Source: Candidatus Avimonoglobus intestinipullorum
GTDB lineage: Bacteria; Bacillota; Clostridia; UBA1381
Length of the DNA: 12,543 nucleotides
Assembly: GCA_018714645.1 (NCBI GenBank)
Contig: DVND01000071.1
Span: 1 to 12,543 of the forward strand
Reading direction: 5' to 3'
A program made the position numbers and the translations under genes. This document shows, piece by piece, positions 1-5,944 of this stretch (positions are counted from its first letter, which is position 1; the number at the start of each line of letters is the position of its first letter). The notes below the pieces were generated by a model that saw nothing but the letters and a program-made list of their open reading frames with translations, was not told the origin of the DNA and made no database searches.

Positions 1-315
1 TCCGATTATTATACAGGCTTATATACAGACATCTATGGGGACAGTTCCGCAGAGGACGGCGTTTTGGAAATTAATTTTTCTGACAAAACAAATGTAATCG
101 TATATAATTACTTCTATCCGGAACATGTTCGTCTGGCAGCGGGTACAACGGGAGATATTATCGCATCGACTATCCCCCAGAGTTATTGCCTTGGCGACGA
201 TCGAAACATCATCCCTTGGGACACTTTAGTGGATGAAGATCTCCCCATCAACTTTGCCTTTGCAAAAATTACAAACGGCGAAGCAACAGACGTATTCGTC
301 ATCAATGCGCCGTGA
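1..315 (+). CDS. C-terminal end of an unrecognised protein (5' end outside window)
   Basis: The frame is open from the first base to the TGA at 313-315, giving about 104 residues; the real start lies upstream of the window. A TTG at 64 could be read as a start, but the frame is open before it with similar composition (the translated run begins SDYYTGLYTD), so I treat it as internal. The fragment is rich in acidic and aromatic residues (D, E, Y, F), with no membrane segment and no catalytic motif I can name. Base composition is visibly more AT-rich than the minus-strand genes; bases 61-120 are about 25% GC. It ends just before the hairpin at 331-363 and converges on the toxin-antitoxin genes. 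I do not recognise the family; a secreted or surface protein would fit the composition but is a guess. Confidence 0.6.
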   Translation, partial: SDYYTGLYTDIYGDSSAEDGVLEINFSDKTNVIVYNYFYPEHVRLAAGTTGDIIASTIPQSYCLGDDRNIIPWDTLVDEDLPINFAFAKITNGEATDVFVINAP

Positions 316-330
316 TCCCGGATCTATATC

Positions 331-363
331 AAAAACCCCCGCAGGTTCAACCCTGCGGGGGTT
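331..363 (-). terminator. Rho-independent terminator between convergent genes
   Basis: A perfect 12-bp stem (334-345 pairing with 352-363, arm AACCCCCGCAGG) closes a 6-base loop. Read on the minus strand the GC-rich stem is followed by a run of five U residues (complement of A331-335), the classical intrinsic terminator form, so it should end the transcript that carries ndoA. On the plus strand only two T residues follow, but the stem may also help end the 1-315 gene. Confidence 0.85.
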
Positions 364-391
364 GGCATATGTACGCTACCGTACACATGCC
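364..391 (-). other. Second hairpin next to the terminator
   Basis: Arms 364-374 and 381-391 pair over 11 positions around a 6-base loop. The one non-Watson-Crick position is G-U in minus-strand RNA but A-C in plus-strand RNA, so the structure is better formed in the minus-strand transcript. It lies directly upstream (in minus-strand sense) of the terminator stem, making a tandem hairpin. No U tract follows it, so it is not a terminator by itself. It overlaps the end of the tiny reading frame at 376-411. Confidence 0.5.
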
Positions 392-411
392 GCCGTATCT
401 CTTCTAACCAA
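376..411 (-). CDS. Possible 11-residue peptide with strong Shine-Dalgarno
   Basis: On the minus strand a perfect AGGAGG (421-426) stands 9 bases before a TTG codon at 409-411, which opens a frame reading MVRRDTAACVR and ending in TAG at 376-378. The frame's last codons run into the hairpin at 364-391, which is followed by the terminator at 331-363. The spacing is what one expects of a real start, and no other gene lies downstream on this strand before the terminator, so the ribosome site is otherwise unexplained. It is too short for codon statistics, and I know no named family for it. It could be a chance site, a remnant of a lost gene, or part of a repeated element. Confidence 0.25.
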   Translation of the reverse strand: MVRRDTAACVR

Positions 412-456
412 TTATATAACCTCCTAAAATCTTCTCTATACTTTTAAAAGGCTTTT

Positions 457-810
457 TTAAAAGCTGCCCAGGCCAAAGCTAATCAGCAGCGCATCGTTCA
501 CTTTTGCCATCAGCGCCTCGTCCAGATGCCCGATCCTTTCCCTAAGCCGCCTTTTATCAATCGTCCTGATTTGTTCCAGTAATATCACAGAATCCTTGTT
601 CAGGCCATACTCCTTCGCGCCAAGCTCGATATGCGTGGGCATCTTCGCCTTGTTGATCTGGGATGTTATGGCCGCCGCTATCACAGTTGGGCTGTATTTA
701 TTACCGATATCATTTTGTATGATGAGCACCGGTCGGATGCCCCCCTGTTCGCTGCCAACGACAGGACTCAAATCGGCGTAATAAATATCTCCTCGTTTTA
801 CAATCACCAC
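457..810 (-). CDS. ndoA: mRNA interferase toxin EndoA/MazF family
   Basis: The protein (117 residues, usual length about 116) closely resembles Bacillus subtilis EndoA/NdoA as I remember it, including the N-terminal VKRGDIYYADLSPVVGSEQG block and the later DSVILLEQIRTIDK block. This family is a ribosome-independent endoribonuclease that cleaves mRNA at short sequences (UACAU in B. subtilis) and is held inactive by the cognate antitoxin. Two GTG codons in a row (808-810 and 805-807) can start it. From the second one the numbering matches the B. subtilis protein, with catalytic Arg25 (GGIRP) and Thr48 (ITSQ). The first has the better spacing, 8 bases, to the GGAG upstream. The first GTG overlaps the antitoxin TAG by one base, so translation is probably coupled. 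It is the last gene of the cluster; the terminator lies about 95 bases downstream. Confidence 0.93.
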   Translation of the reverse strand: MVIVKRGDIYYADLSPVVGSEQGGIRPVLIIQNDIGNKYSPTVIAAAITSQINKAKMPTHIELGAKEYGLNKDSVILLEQIRTIDKRRLRERIGHLDEALMAKVNDALLISFGLGSF

Positions 811-1040
811 TATTCACACTCCGTCAGTTTTTCCTCACAGGCCCGCAACGCGTCGTTGTCGGACTCTAAACACATTTGGGCTAACGAAACATTCAGTAAA
901 GCCATTTCCTCATAGCCTTTCCTCAGTGATCTCTCCATGTTCTTCTTCTGGAATTTTTGCATCGAATCATGAACGGCGCGCGCATTCCTTGCGGCATTCA
1001 CCACCGAAAGCTTGAGAAAGACCTTTTTTAGTTGTGACAA
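810..1040 (-). CDS. ndoAI: Antitoxin of the EndoA/MazF toxin (EndoAI/MazE-like)
   Basis: This 76-residue, charged protein sits immediately upstream of the toxin. Its middle segment, LRKGYEEMALLNVSLA (about residues 39-54), matches the toxin-binding part of B. subtilis EndoAI (RRGYMEMAKIN in that protein), followed by an acidic tail. The start is a TTG at 1038-1040, about 10 bases after a GGGGGG run on the minus strand; there is no in-frame ATG before it, and the frame upstream is closed by the alr stop codon. The N-terminal part before the conserved segment is some 20 residues shorter than in B. subtilis EndoAI, and the ribbon-helix-helix DNA-binding region is hard to recognise. Function is inferred from position and the C-terminal similarity; DNA binding is doubtful. 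It lies 39 bases downstream of alr and probably shares its transcript. Confidence 0.78.
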   Translation of the reverse strand: MSQLKKVFLKLSVVNAARNARAVHDSMQKFQKKNMERSLRKGYEEMALLNVSLAQMCLESDNDALRACEEKLTECE

Positions 1041-1079
1041 AGCAATCAGGCCCCCCGTTTTTAATTTTCTATGATACTG

Positions 1080-2243
1080 TTACAGTTTGCTTAAATAGTT
1101 TAACGTCGTCACCGCCTCTCCGTTTTTAAAGTATACCCGCGGGATACGCTTCGCGATCATGCAGATGATTTCATAGCTGATCGTGCCCAGCATCTTTGCC
1201 AGGTCGTCTGCTGTAATAGTATCCGTGCCAAAAATGATTACTTCGTCGCCTGTACTTATATTATGGACAGAAGTGACATCAATCATACATTGATCCATGC
1301 AAATTCTTCCGATAACGGGTACAATTTTTCCATTTGCGATCATTTTGGCCTTGTTTTTCAGCAGCCTTGTGTATCCATCGGCATAACCGATCGGGACCGT
1401 CGCGATTTTGGTATCCCGACTGGTTATGTACTCCTTCCCATAGCTGACGCCGTGTTCTTTCCCCAACTGTTTCACCATCGTCACTCTGGATTTGACTGTC
1501 ATGACCTTTTCCAGCGCAAGCCGCGTGCGGTCAACCTCCTCGGAAGGGTAAAACCCATAGAGGATGATCCCGGGGCGCACCATATCCAGATGCATTTCGG
1601 GATACATCATCACCGCAGCGGAGTTCGCCGCGTGCCGCACCGGGATGTACAAGCCGGCCTCCTCCAGCATATTGCAAAGCTTCATAAACCGGGCAAACTG
1701 GAGCCGCGTATAATCCTCCTGCCGTTCATCGGCTGTGGCAAAATGGGTGAAAATCCCTTCAAGCTCCAAATTCGGGAGCGCTGCAATCTCTAAAATCTCC
1801 GCGACCACCGCCGCATCGTCAATCCCCGCCACATAGCCGATCCGGGCCATGCCCGTGTCAATTTTGATATGCGCCTTTGCCGTTTTTCCCTGTTTTACCG
1901 CTGCATCCGAAAGCAGCTTCGCGGACGCCTTTGAAAAAACAGTCGGCGTAATATCATACTTCACTGCATCATCGGCTTCATCCTCAAACAAAGCCCCCAA
2001 AATCAATACCGGCACCGAAAACCCCGCACGCCGCAACTGTATTGCCTCATCCATACAGGATACCGCCAGCCGGTCGGCGCCGTTTTCCAACAGCACCTTT
2101 GCACACTCCAGGACACCGTGCCCATAAGCGTCCGCCTTGACCACTGCCATCACCATGGCGTTTTTATCGGTGGCCGCGCGGATGTTCTGCATATTGTGCG
2201 CCAGCGCGTCCAGATTGATTTCAGCCCAAGTCCTGCTATTCAT
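1080..2243 (-). CDS. alr: Alanine racemase
   Basis: PLP-dependent fold-type III racemase that converts L-alanine to D-alanine for peptidoglycan. With the ATG at 2241-2243 the protein has 387 residues, the family's normal size. Visible landmarks are the PLP lysine Lys36 in AVVKADAYGHG, the KIDTGMARIGY strand (127-137), the RHAANSAA region (203-210), and the second catalytic base Tyr268 in GVSYGK, opening the C-terminal beta domain. I chose this start because AAGGA (2250-2254) stands 6 bases before it and MNSRTWAEINLDAL is where the family begins. The frame stays open to an ATG at 2348, but that extra stretch has no ribosome site and lies at the predicted transcription start. It follows nnr and precedes the toxin-antitoxin pair, the usual Firmicutes arrangement. 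Confidence 0.96.
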   Translation of the reverse strand: MNSRTWAEINLDALAHNMQNIRAATDKNAMVMAVVKADAYGHGVLECAKVLLENGADRLAVSCMDEAIQLRRAGFSVPVLILGALFEDEADDAVKYDITPTVFSKASAKLLSDAAVKQGKTAKAHIKIDTGMARIGYVAGIDDAAVVAEILEIAALPNLELEGIFTHFATADERQEDYTRLQFARFMKLCNMLEEAGLYIPVRHAANSAAVMMYPEMHLDMVRPGIILYGFYPSEEVDRTRLALEKVMTVKSRVTMVKQLGKEHGVSYGKEYITSRDTKIATVPIGYADGYTRLLKNKAKMIANGKIVPVIGRICMDQCMIDVTSVHNISTGDEVIIFGTDTITADDLAKMLGTISYEIICMIAKRIPRVYFKNGEAVTTLNYLSKL

Positions 2244-2354
2244 TCCCATTCCTTCTTTTTCCCAGTCCAACCCCCTTGCGGGGATTTGTTTTTTTATTAC
2301 CATAAACACAGCGGGGAAAAAGCCGTTTGGTTTTTTCACCTTCTCCATGTGTTT

Positions 2355-2383
2355 ATTATAGCATATTTATTTCGTATATTCCA
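2355..2383 (-). promoter_or_regulatory. Candidate sigma-A promoter for alr-antitoxin-toxin
   Basis: A perfect TATAAT -10 box lies at 2355-2360 on the minus strand. Seventeen bases upstream, a weak -35 candidate (TGGAAT, 2378-2383) falls inside the last codons of nnr. Transcription would start near 2348, leaving an untranslated leader of about 105 bases before the alr ATG at 2243. The -10 is convincing; the -35 matches only three of six positions, so strength is uncertain. Confidence 0.5.
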
Positions 2384-3899
2384 CAGGTAATATCAGGGCA
2401 TCAGGGATAGAATCCACGATGTCCCCGGCGTTTAACGCCTCTTTTCCAACTTTTCCCGCGGCGATGTCGCCCGCCAGCCCATGCAGGTACACAGCCAGCG
2501 CCGCGCTCTCCGTTTCGCCCAGCCCGCGGGCCACAAACGCCGCAATCATCCCGGCCAGCACGTCGCCGCTGCCGCCGGTGGCCATGCCGCTGTTGCCGGT
2601 GATGTTCACATACTGCTCCCCATCCGGCGCGGTTACAACCGTCCGGCTGCCCTTCAATACCAGCGTAACGCCCTGCTCCTGGGCAAATTCCCCGGAAACT
2701 GCAAGCCGGGCCGCCTCAACGGCCGCCGGCGGATGCCCGCTAAGCCTGGAAAATTCCATAGAATGGGGTGTAAAAATCAAATTGCAGCTGCAAACATCCA
2801 GCACCTCCAGGTTTCCCGCCAATGCGTTCAACCCATCTGCATCGATAATCACAGGGATTTTCGCATTTGCAAGGATCTGCTTCAAAATCGGGAGCACCGC
2901 CGGCCCGCGCCCAATCCCGGGCCCAAACAGCAACACGTCGCAGCCGTTCATTTTTTGAACAATCCGCTCCGCTGCCGCTATACACAATGCCCCGCATTCA
3001 TCCGCCAGCGGCAGCGTCATCGCCTCCGTCAGCTTCACTTCCATGATGGGGTTCAAACCGGCGGGGATCCCCACCGTCACCAGGCCGCTGCCGCACCGCA
3101 GGGCGGCCCTTGCCGCCAGCGTTGGCGCGCCGGTCATCCCTTCCGAACCGCCGACGATCAACACCTTCCCATAGTCGCCCTTATGGGAATCCGCCTTCCG
3201 CGCCGGCATCCAATTTTGGATCAATTGCGCGTCCAGCACATTGCAGGGCAATTCCTGCCCATTAATAATATATTCAGGTATGGAGATATCTGCAACCACG
3301 ACCTGTCCCACATAGCCTGCCCCGGGATACAGCAGCATCCCCGTTTTATAAGCGGCAAATGTTACGGTTTTATCCGCCTTGACGGCAACGCCGCACAGTT
3401 CTCCCGTATCTGCCTGCACGCCGCTGGGGATATCCACCGCCAAAATAAATGTTGCGTATTGGTTCAGCAGCGCAATTACCTCTGCCGGAATGCCTGTAAT
3501 TAACCCATGCATCCCGGTGCCGAAAACCGCGTCCACAACCACGTCCTGTAGTTGGATCTGATAGGGCAGCAATTCCGTGTCCGCAATTTCAATAACCGGA
3601 ATCCCAATCTTGGAAATAATTTCAAAATTCACCAGGGCGTCGCCCGCAAATTCGCTGCCGCAGACCAAAAAAACCGTGACCTGCGCGCCTCGGTTTACTA
3701 AATGCCTGGCCATGGCAAACCCATCGCCGCCGTTATTCCCTTTGCCGCAGAATATCCCGATCCGCTTCCCGCGCACCTCGCCCAGCGCCTCAACACAAGC
3801 CAGTGCCGCATTTTCCATCAGCACAATGCTTGGGATCCCGCCAAGCTCCTCCGCCATTTTGTCAATTTGCCGCATCTGCGCGGCGGTACACGCCTTCAT
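2367..3899 (-). CDS. nnr: Bifunctional NAD(P)H-hydrate epimerase / ADP-dependent dehydratase
   Basis: This 510-residue fusion repairs NAD(P)HX, the hydrated, inactive form of NAD(P)H. The N-terminal YjeF_N domain (about 1-215) epimerises R- to S-NAD(P)HX and shows GKGNNGGDGFAMARHL (from residue 52), a DAVFGTGM segment and AVDIPSGVQADTGE. The C-terminal ribokinase-like domain (about 235-505) dehydrates the S form using ADP and shows KGDYGKVLIVGGSEGMTGAP near its start and the signature GNSGMATGGSGDVLAG (435-450). The length is normal for the fused form. Its ATG at 3899 overlaps the acpS stop by four bases (ATGA), indicating translational coupling. The alr promoter candidate overlaps its 3' end. 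Both domains appear intact. Confidence 0.96.
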   Translation of the reverse strand: MKACTAAQMRQIDKMAEELGGIPSIVLMENAALACVEALGEVRGKRIGIFCGKGNNGGDGFAMARHLVNRGAQVTVFLVCGSEFAGDALVNFEIISKIGIPVIEIADTELLPYQIQLQDVVVDAVFGTGMHGLITGIPAEVIALLNQYATFILAVDIPSGVQADTGELCGVAVKADKTVTFAAYKTGMLLYPGAGYVGQVVVADISIPEYIINGQELPCNVLDAQLIQNWMPARKADSHKGDYGKVLIVGGSEGMTGAPTLAARAALRCGSGLVTVGIPAGLNPIMEVKLTEAMTLPLADECGALCIAAAERIVQKMNGCDVLLFGPGIGRGPAVLPILKQILANAKIPVIIDADGLNALAGNLEVLDVCSCNLIFTPHSMEFSRLSGHPPAAVEAARLAVSGEFAQEQGVTLVLKGSRTVVTAPDGEQYVNITGNSGMATGGSGDVLAGMIAAFVARGLGETESAALAVYLHGLAGDIAAGKVGKEALNAGDIVDSIPDALILPVEYTK

Positions 3900-4261
3900 C
3901 TGTGCTCACCTTCTTCAATAATAACTGTCGCGCACGCATATAGCCTTGCATGGGAAATCGTCAAATGCACGGTTCTGCCTCCGAGCAATTCCCGCTTTTG
4001 AAATTCAATGTAGGGCTTTCCCCAGATATCCCGCAAAACTTCCACGTCCCGCAAAGCAAAACCGCGGACGCCAGTCCCCAGCGCCTTTGAAAAGGCCTCC
4101 TTGGCGGCAAAGCTTCCGGCGACTGTCTGCGCATTGAACCGGTGCATGCCAAAATACTCCAATTCCCGTCCGGAAAAATGCTTCTCCAAAAAAGCCTGCC
4201 TTTGGCAGGCCTTTTGGATCCGCTCAATTTCAATAATATCCGTCCCGATCCCGTAAATCAT
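3896..4261 (-). CDS. acpS: Holo-[acyl-carrier-protein] synthase
   Basis: Transfers 4'-phosphopantetheine from coenzyme A to the serine of apo-ACP, activating fatty acid synthesis. The protein has 121 residues, typical for AcpS. The metal-binding Asp8 is in MIYGIGTDIIEIERI, and the second metal ligand Glu55 lies in GSFAAKEAFSKALGTG; the WGKPYIEF and LTISHARLYACA segments of the C-terminal half are also present. It overlaps the upstream membrane-protein gene and the downstream nnr gene by four bases each (ATGA at both junctions), so the three are very probably translated in a coupled way. The pairing with nnr and alr is conserved across many Firmicutes. Confidence 0.97.
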   Translation of the reverse strand: MIYGIGTDIIEIERIQKACQRQAFLEKHFSGRELEYFGMHRFNAQTVAGSFAAKEAFSKALGTGVRGFALRDVEVLRDIWGKPYIEFQKRELLGGRTVHLTISHARLYACATVIIEEGEHR

Positions 4262-4776
4262 ACGTTGACCGCCCGCGGGTTTACCTTTTTCAGCGCTTCA
4301 ATGATCTTCTCATTCGGCTGGAACAGCACCCGCTTGCGGGCGCCATCGGCCGAAAAATCCACGAAATAGACGTTTTCCTCTTCCGGATTCCCGGCAGCGT
4401 CAATCACCGTCAGCCCCTCTGTGCGCTCCAGCTGATGCTTGAACATCACATCATGGGTCCTGGCGCACACTTCAATCTCCTTGAAATTGATGGTCAGCAG
4501 CCTTTTTCTGCGCTGGCGCGCCATGATTTTATCAATGTCCAATTCATTGTTCGTCAAAATATATTCAAATTCCAGATTGCGCTGGCGGATCAGGAAAACC
4601 GCGCCCCACCACGCGGCCGCATCCAGCAGCAGCCACATGCCGAATAAATACTGCGCCACGATCGTGAAAGTGAAGATAAATGTCAGCAGCAGCGCCAGCA
4701 GGACAATGCCTGCAATGAACAAATAATCCTTCGTGTCCATTTTCCGTTTTACAATGTACTCATAAAAAATATCCAT
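4258..4776 (-). CDS. Small membrane protein of unknown function with cytoplasmic PH-like region
   Basis: The 172-residue protein has two hydrophobic segments near the N-terminus (about 17-40 and 44-64), then a soluble region to the end. That region begins EYILTNNELDIDKIMARQRR and continues KRLLTINFKEIEVC, a strand pattern (Y-x-LTN-x-x-L-x-I, then basic residues, then an I-x-F-x-x-I strand) like that of bacterial PH-type domains on membrane anchors. I believe similar proteins of clostridia carry a DUF label (perhaps DUF6106), but I cannot confirm this. A GGGAG site lies 7 bases before its ATG, inside the end of rdgB, and it overlaps acpS by four bases. It starts 2 bases after the rdgB stop. 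No catalytic motif is visible, and I assign no function. Confidence 0.82.
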   Translation of the reverse strand: MDIFYEYIVKRKMDTKDYLFIAGIVLLALLLTFIFTFTIVAQYLFGMWLLLDAAAWWGAVFLIRQRNLEFEYILTNNELDIDKIMARQRRKRLLTINFKEIEVCARTHDVMFKHQLERTEGLTVIDAAGNPEEENVYFVDFSADGARKRVLFQPNEKIIEALKKVNPRAVNV

Positions 4777-4778
4777 GT

Positions 4779-5369
4779 TTATTCTCCCATCATTTGCTGT
4801 ATTTTTCCATAGAGCTGCTCCAGCGCACGCCCCCGGTGGCTGACGCGGTTTTTTTCTGCATCCGTCGCTTGGCCGAAGGTCTTTTCCAACTCCGTGCTGT
4901 AAAAAATCGGGTCATATCCGAAACCGCCGTCCCCAACGGGTCCTTCTGTGATATATCCCCGCACCTCGCCTTGGGCGGTAACCTCCCTGCCGTCCGGCAG
5001 GATCAGCGCCACTGCGGAAACAAACCTCGCGGAACGATCCCGTTCGCCTTCCAGCTCCTTTAAAACCTTCTCCATTTTTTCCGCATCCGTCGCGTCCGCA
5101 CCGGCATACCGCGCGGAGAAAATCCCCGGCCGGCCGTCCAGCGCGTCCACGCAAAGCCCCGAATCATCCGCCAGCACCGCATCGTCACAGAGCATCGCAA
5201 TCGCCCGCGCTTTTATCAGCGCGTTTTCTATAAAGCTGTTTCCCGTCTCCACAACGTCCACATCGATGCCTTCGTCCCCCTGGGATACGATCTCAGCGCC
5301 CAATCCTCCAAGGATTGCCTGAAATTCCCGGATTTTTCCTCTATTTTTCGTCGCAGCTATAATTTTCAT
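4779..5369 (-). CDS. rdgB: XTP/dITP diphosphatase (RdgB/HAM1 family)
   Basis: Hydrolyses non-canonical purine triphosphates (XTP, ITP, dITP) to monophosphates and pyrophosphate, keeping them out of DNA and RNA. The 196 residues are the usual length. Family motifs in order are the N-terminal ATKNRGKIREF, SFIENALIKAR, LADDSGLCVDALDGRPGIFS with SARYAG after it, GPVGDGGFGYDPIF, and the C-terminal KNRVSHRGRAL. The start at 5369 gives MKIIAATKN, the expected first beta strand, although the ribosome site in front (TTAGG) is weak. It is the first gene of the minus-strand housekeeping cluster, 120 bases downstream of the ACT-domain gene, with its own promoter candidate. Confidence 0.96.
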   Translation of the reverse strand: MKIIAATKNRGKIREFQAILGGLGAEIVSQGDEGIDVDVVETGNSFIENALIKARAIAMLCDDAVLADDSGLCVDALDGRPGIFSARYAGADATDAEKMEKVLKELEGERDRSARFVSAVALILPDGREVTAQGEVRGYITEGPVGDGGFGYDPIFYSTELEKTFGQATDAEKNRVSHRGRALEQLYGKIQQMMGE

Positions 5370-5416
5370 ATATACCTAACCCGTCTTTATATTTATTTTA
5401 CCCCAAAGATATTCTT

Positions 5417-5445
5417 ATTTTACTATATTCCGGCGCATTTTGCAA
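5417..5445 (-). promoter_or_regulatory. Candidate sigma-A promoter for the rdgB-acpS-nnr cluster
   Basis: On the minus strand TTGCAA (5440-5445, four of six matches to TTGACA) is separated by 17 bases from TAAAAT (5417-5422, five of six matches to TATAAT). Transcription would begin near 5410, some 40 bases before the rdgB ATG. It lies just downstream of the terminator that ends the preceding operon, where a new promoter is needed. Confidence 0.6.
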
Positions 5446-5455
5446 CCCTATTTAC

Positions 5456-5485
5456 AAAAAATGGACAGGCGCCCCGCCTGCCCAT
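5456..5485 (-). terminator. Rho-independent terminator of the aromatic-acid operon
   Basis: Arms 5461-5471 and 5475-5485 form an 11-bp GC-rich stem with a 3-base loop; the only non-Watson-Crick pair is G-U in minus-strand RNA. A run of U (complement of A5456-5460) follows the stem on the minus strand. It begins 5 bases past the stop codon of the ACT-domain gene, so it ends that operon and separates it from the rdgB promoter. Confidence 0.85.
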
Positions 5486-5489
5486 TTGA

Positions 5490-5921
5490 TTACAGCCTGT
5501 AAACATCCTTTGCGTCAATAATGGAAATGCCGCTGTTTTCCAAAATGTCAACCGCCTCATCCGGCTTGTTCACCCGGACGATCACCAGCGCGCCGTTGTC
5601 GCTCTTTCCAATAAACGCATACATGTACTCAATCTCAATCCGCGCATCGCTGATGAGCTTTAACGCCTTTGCCAGGCCGCCGGGCTTATCCTCCACCGCA
5701 ATCGCAATCACATCGGTCGCCTTGACGACCATGCCGTTATCCTTCAGCACCTTTTCCGCCAGCGGCGGGTCGTTTACAATCAGGCGCAGGATTCCGAAAT
5801 CCGTCGTATCCGCGATAGAGAGCGCGCTGATGTCGATACCGTTTGCTCCCAATATGCCGATGATTTCAGCCAGTCGGCCGGATTTGTTTTCAACAAAAAC
5901 AGAAATTTGCTTCACTAACAT
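5490..5921 (-). CDS. Tandem ACT-domain amino-acid-binding protein
   Basis: The 143-residue protein is built of two ACT domains and nothing else: residues 1-65 (VKQISVFVENKSGRLAEIIG start, with the typical beta-strand, Gly-Arg-Leu turn, helix) and about 67-143 (VIAIAVEDKPGGLAKALKLI). ACT domains bind amino acids and act as sensors for enzymes or regulators. Stand-alone tandem ACT proteins are often found beside PaaK-like ligases and indolepyruvate oxidoreductase genes. AGGAGG is 8 bases before the ATG, and the gene follows the ligase by 23 bases. An aromatic amino acid is the obvious candidate ligand from context, but nothing in the sequence fixes the ligand or the partner. It is the last gene of its operon. 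Confidence 0.9.
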   Translation of the reverse strand: MLVKQISVFVENKSGRLAEIIGILGANGIDISALSIADTTDFGILRLIVNDPPLAEKVLKDNGMVVKATDVIAIAVEDKPGGLAKALKLISDARIEIEYMYAFIGKSDNGALVIVRVNKPDEAVDILENSGISIIDAKDVYRL

Positions 5922-5944
5922 GGATCATTCCTCCTTTTTACAGC

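Noticed and set aside
2270..2284. CCCC-GCAA-GGGG hairpin in the alr leader as a terminator or riboswitch
   Set aside because: Only four to five base pairs and no U tract follow it; it is listed only as part of the leader observation, not as a feature.
2244..2348. N-terminal extension of alr from the ATG at 2348
   Set aside because: No ribosome site, not found in the family, and it coincides with the predicted transcription start; the ATG at 2243 has a good site and gives the usual length.
2481..3503. Long plus-strand open frame (340 codons) opposite nnr
   Set aside because: It lies wholly antisense to a gene with complete family motifs, its translation is rich in His, Arg, Pro and Gln without any domain, and no good ribosome site precedes it. 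It is a by-product of the GC-rich codon use of nnr.
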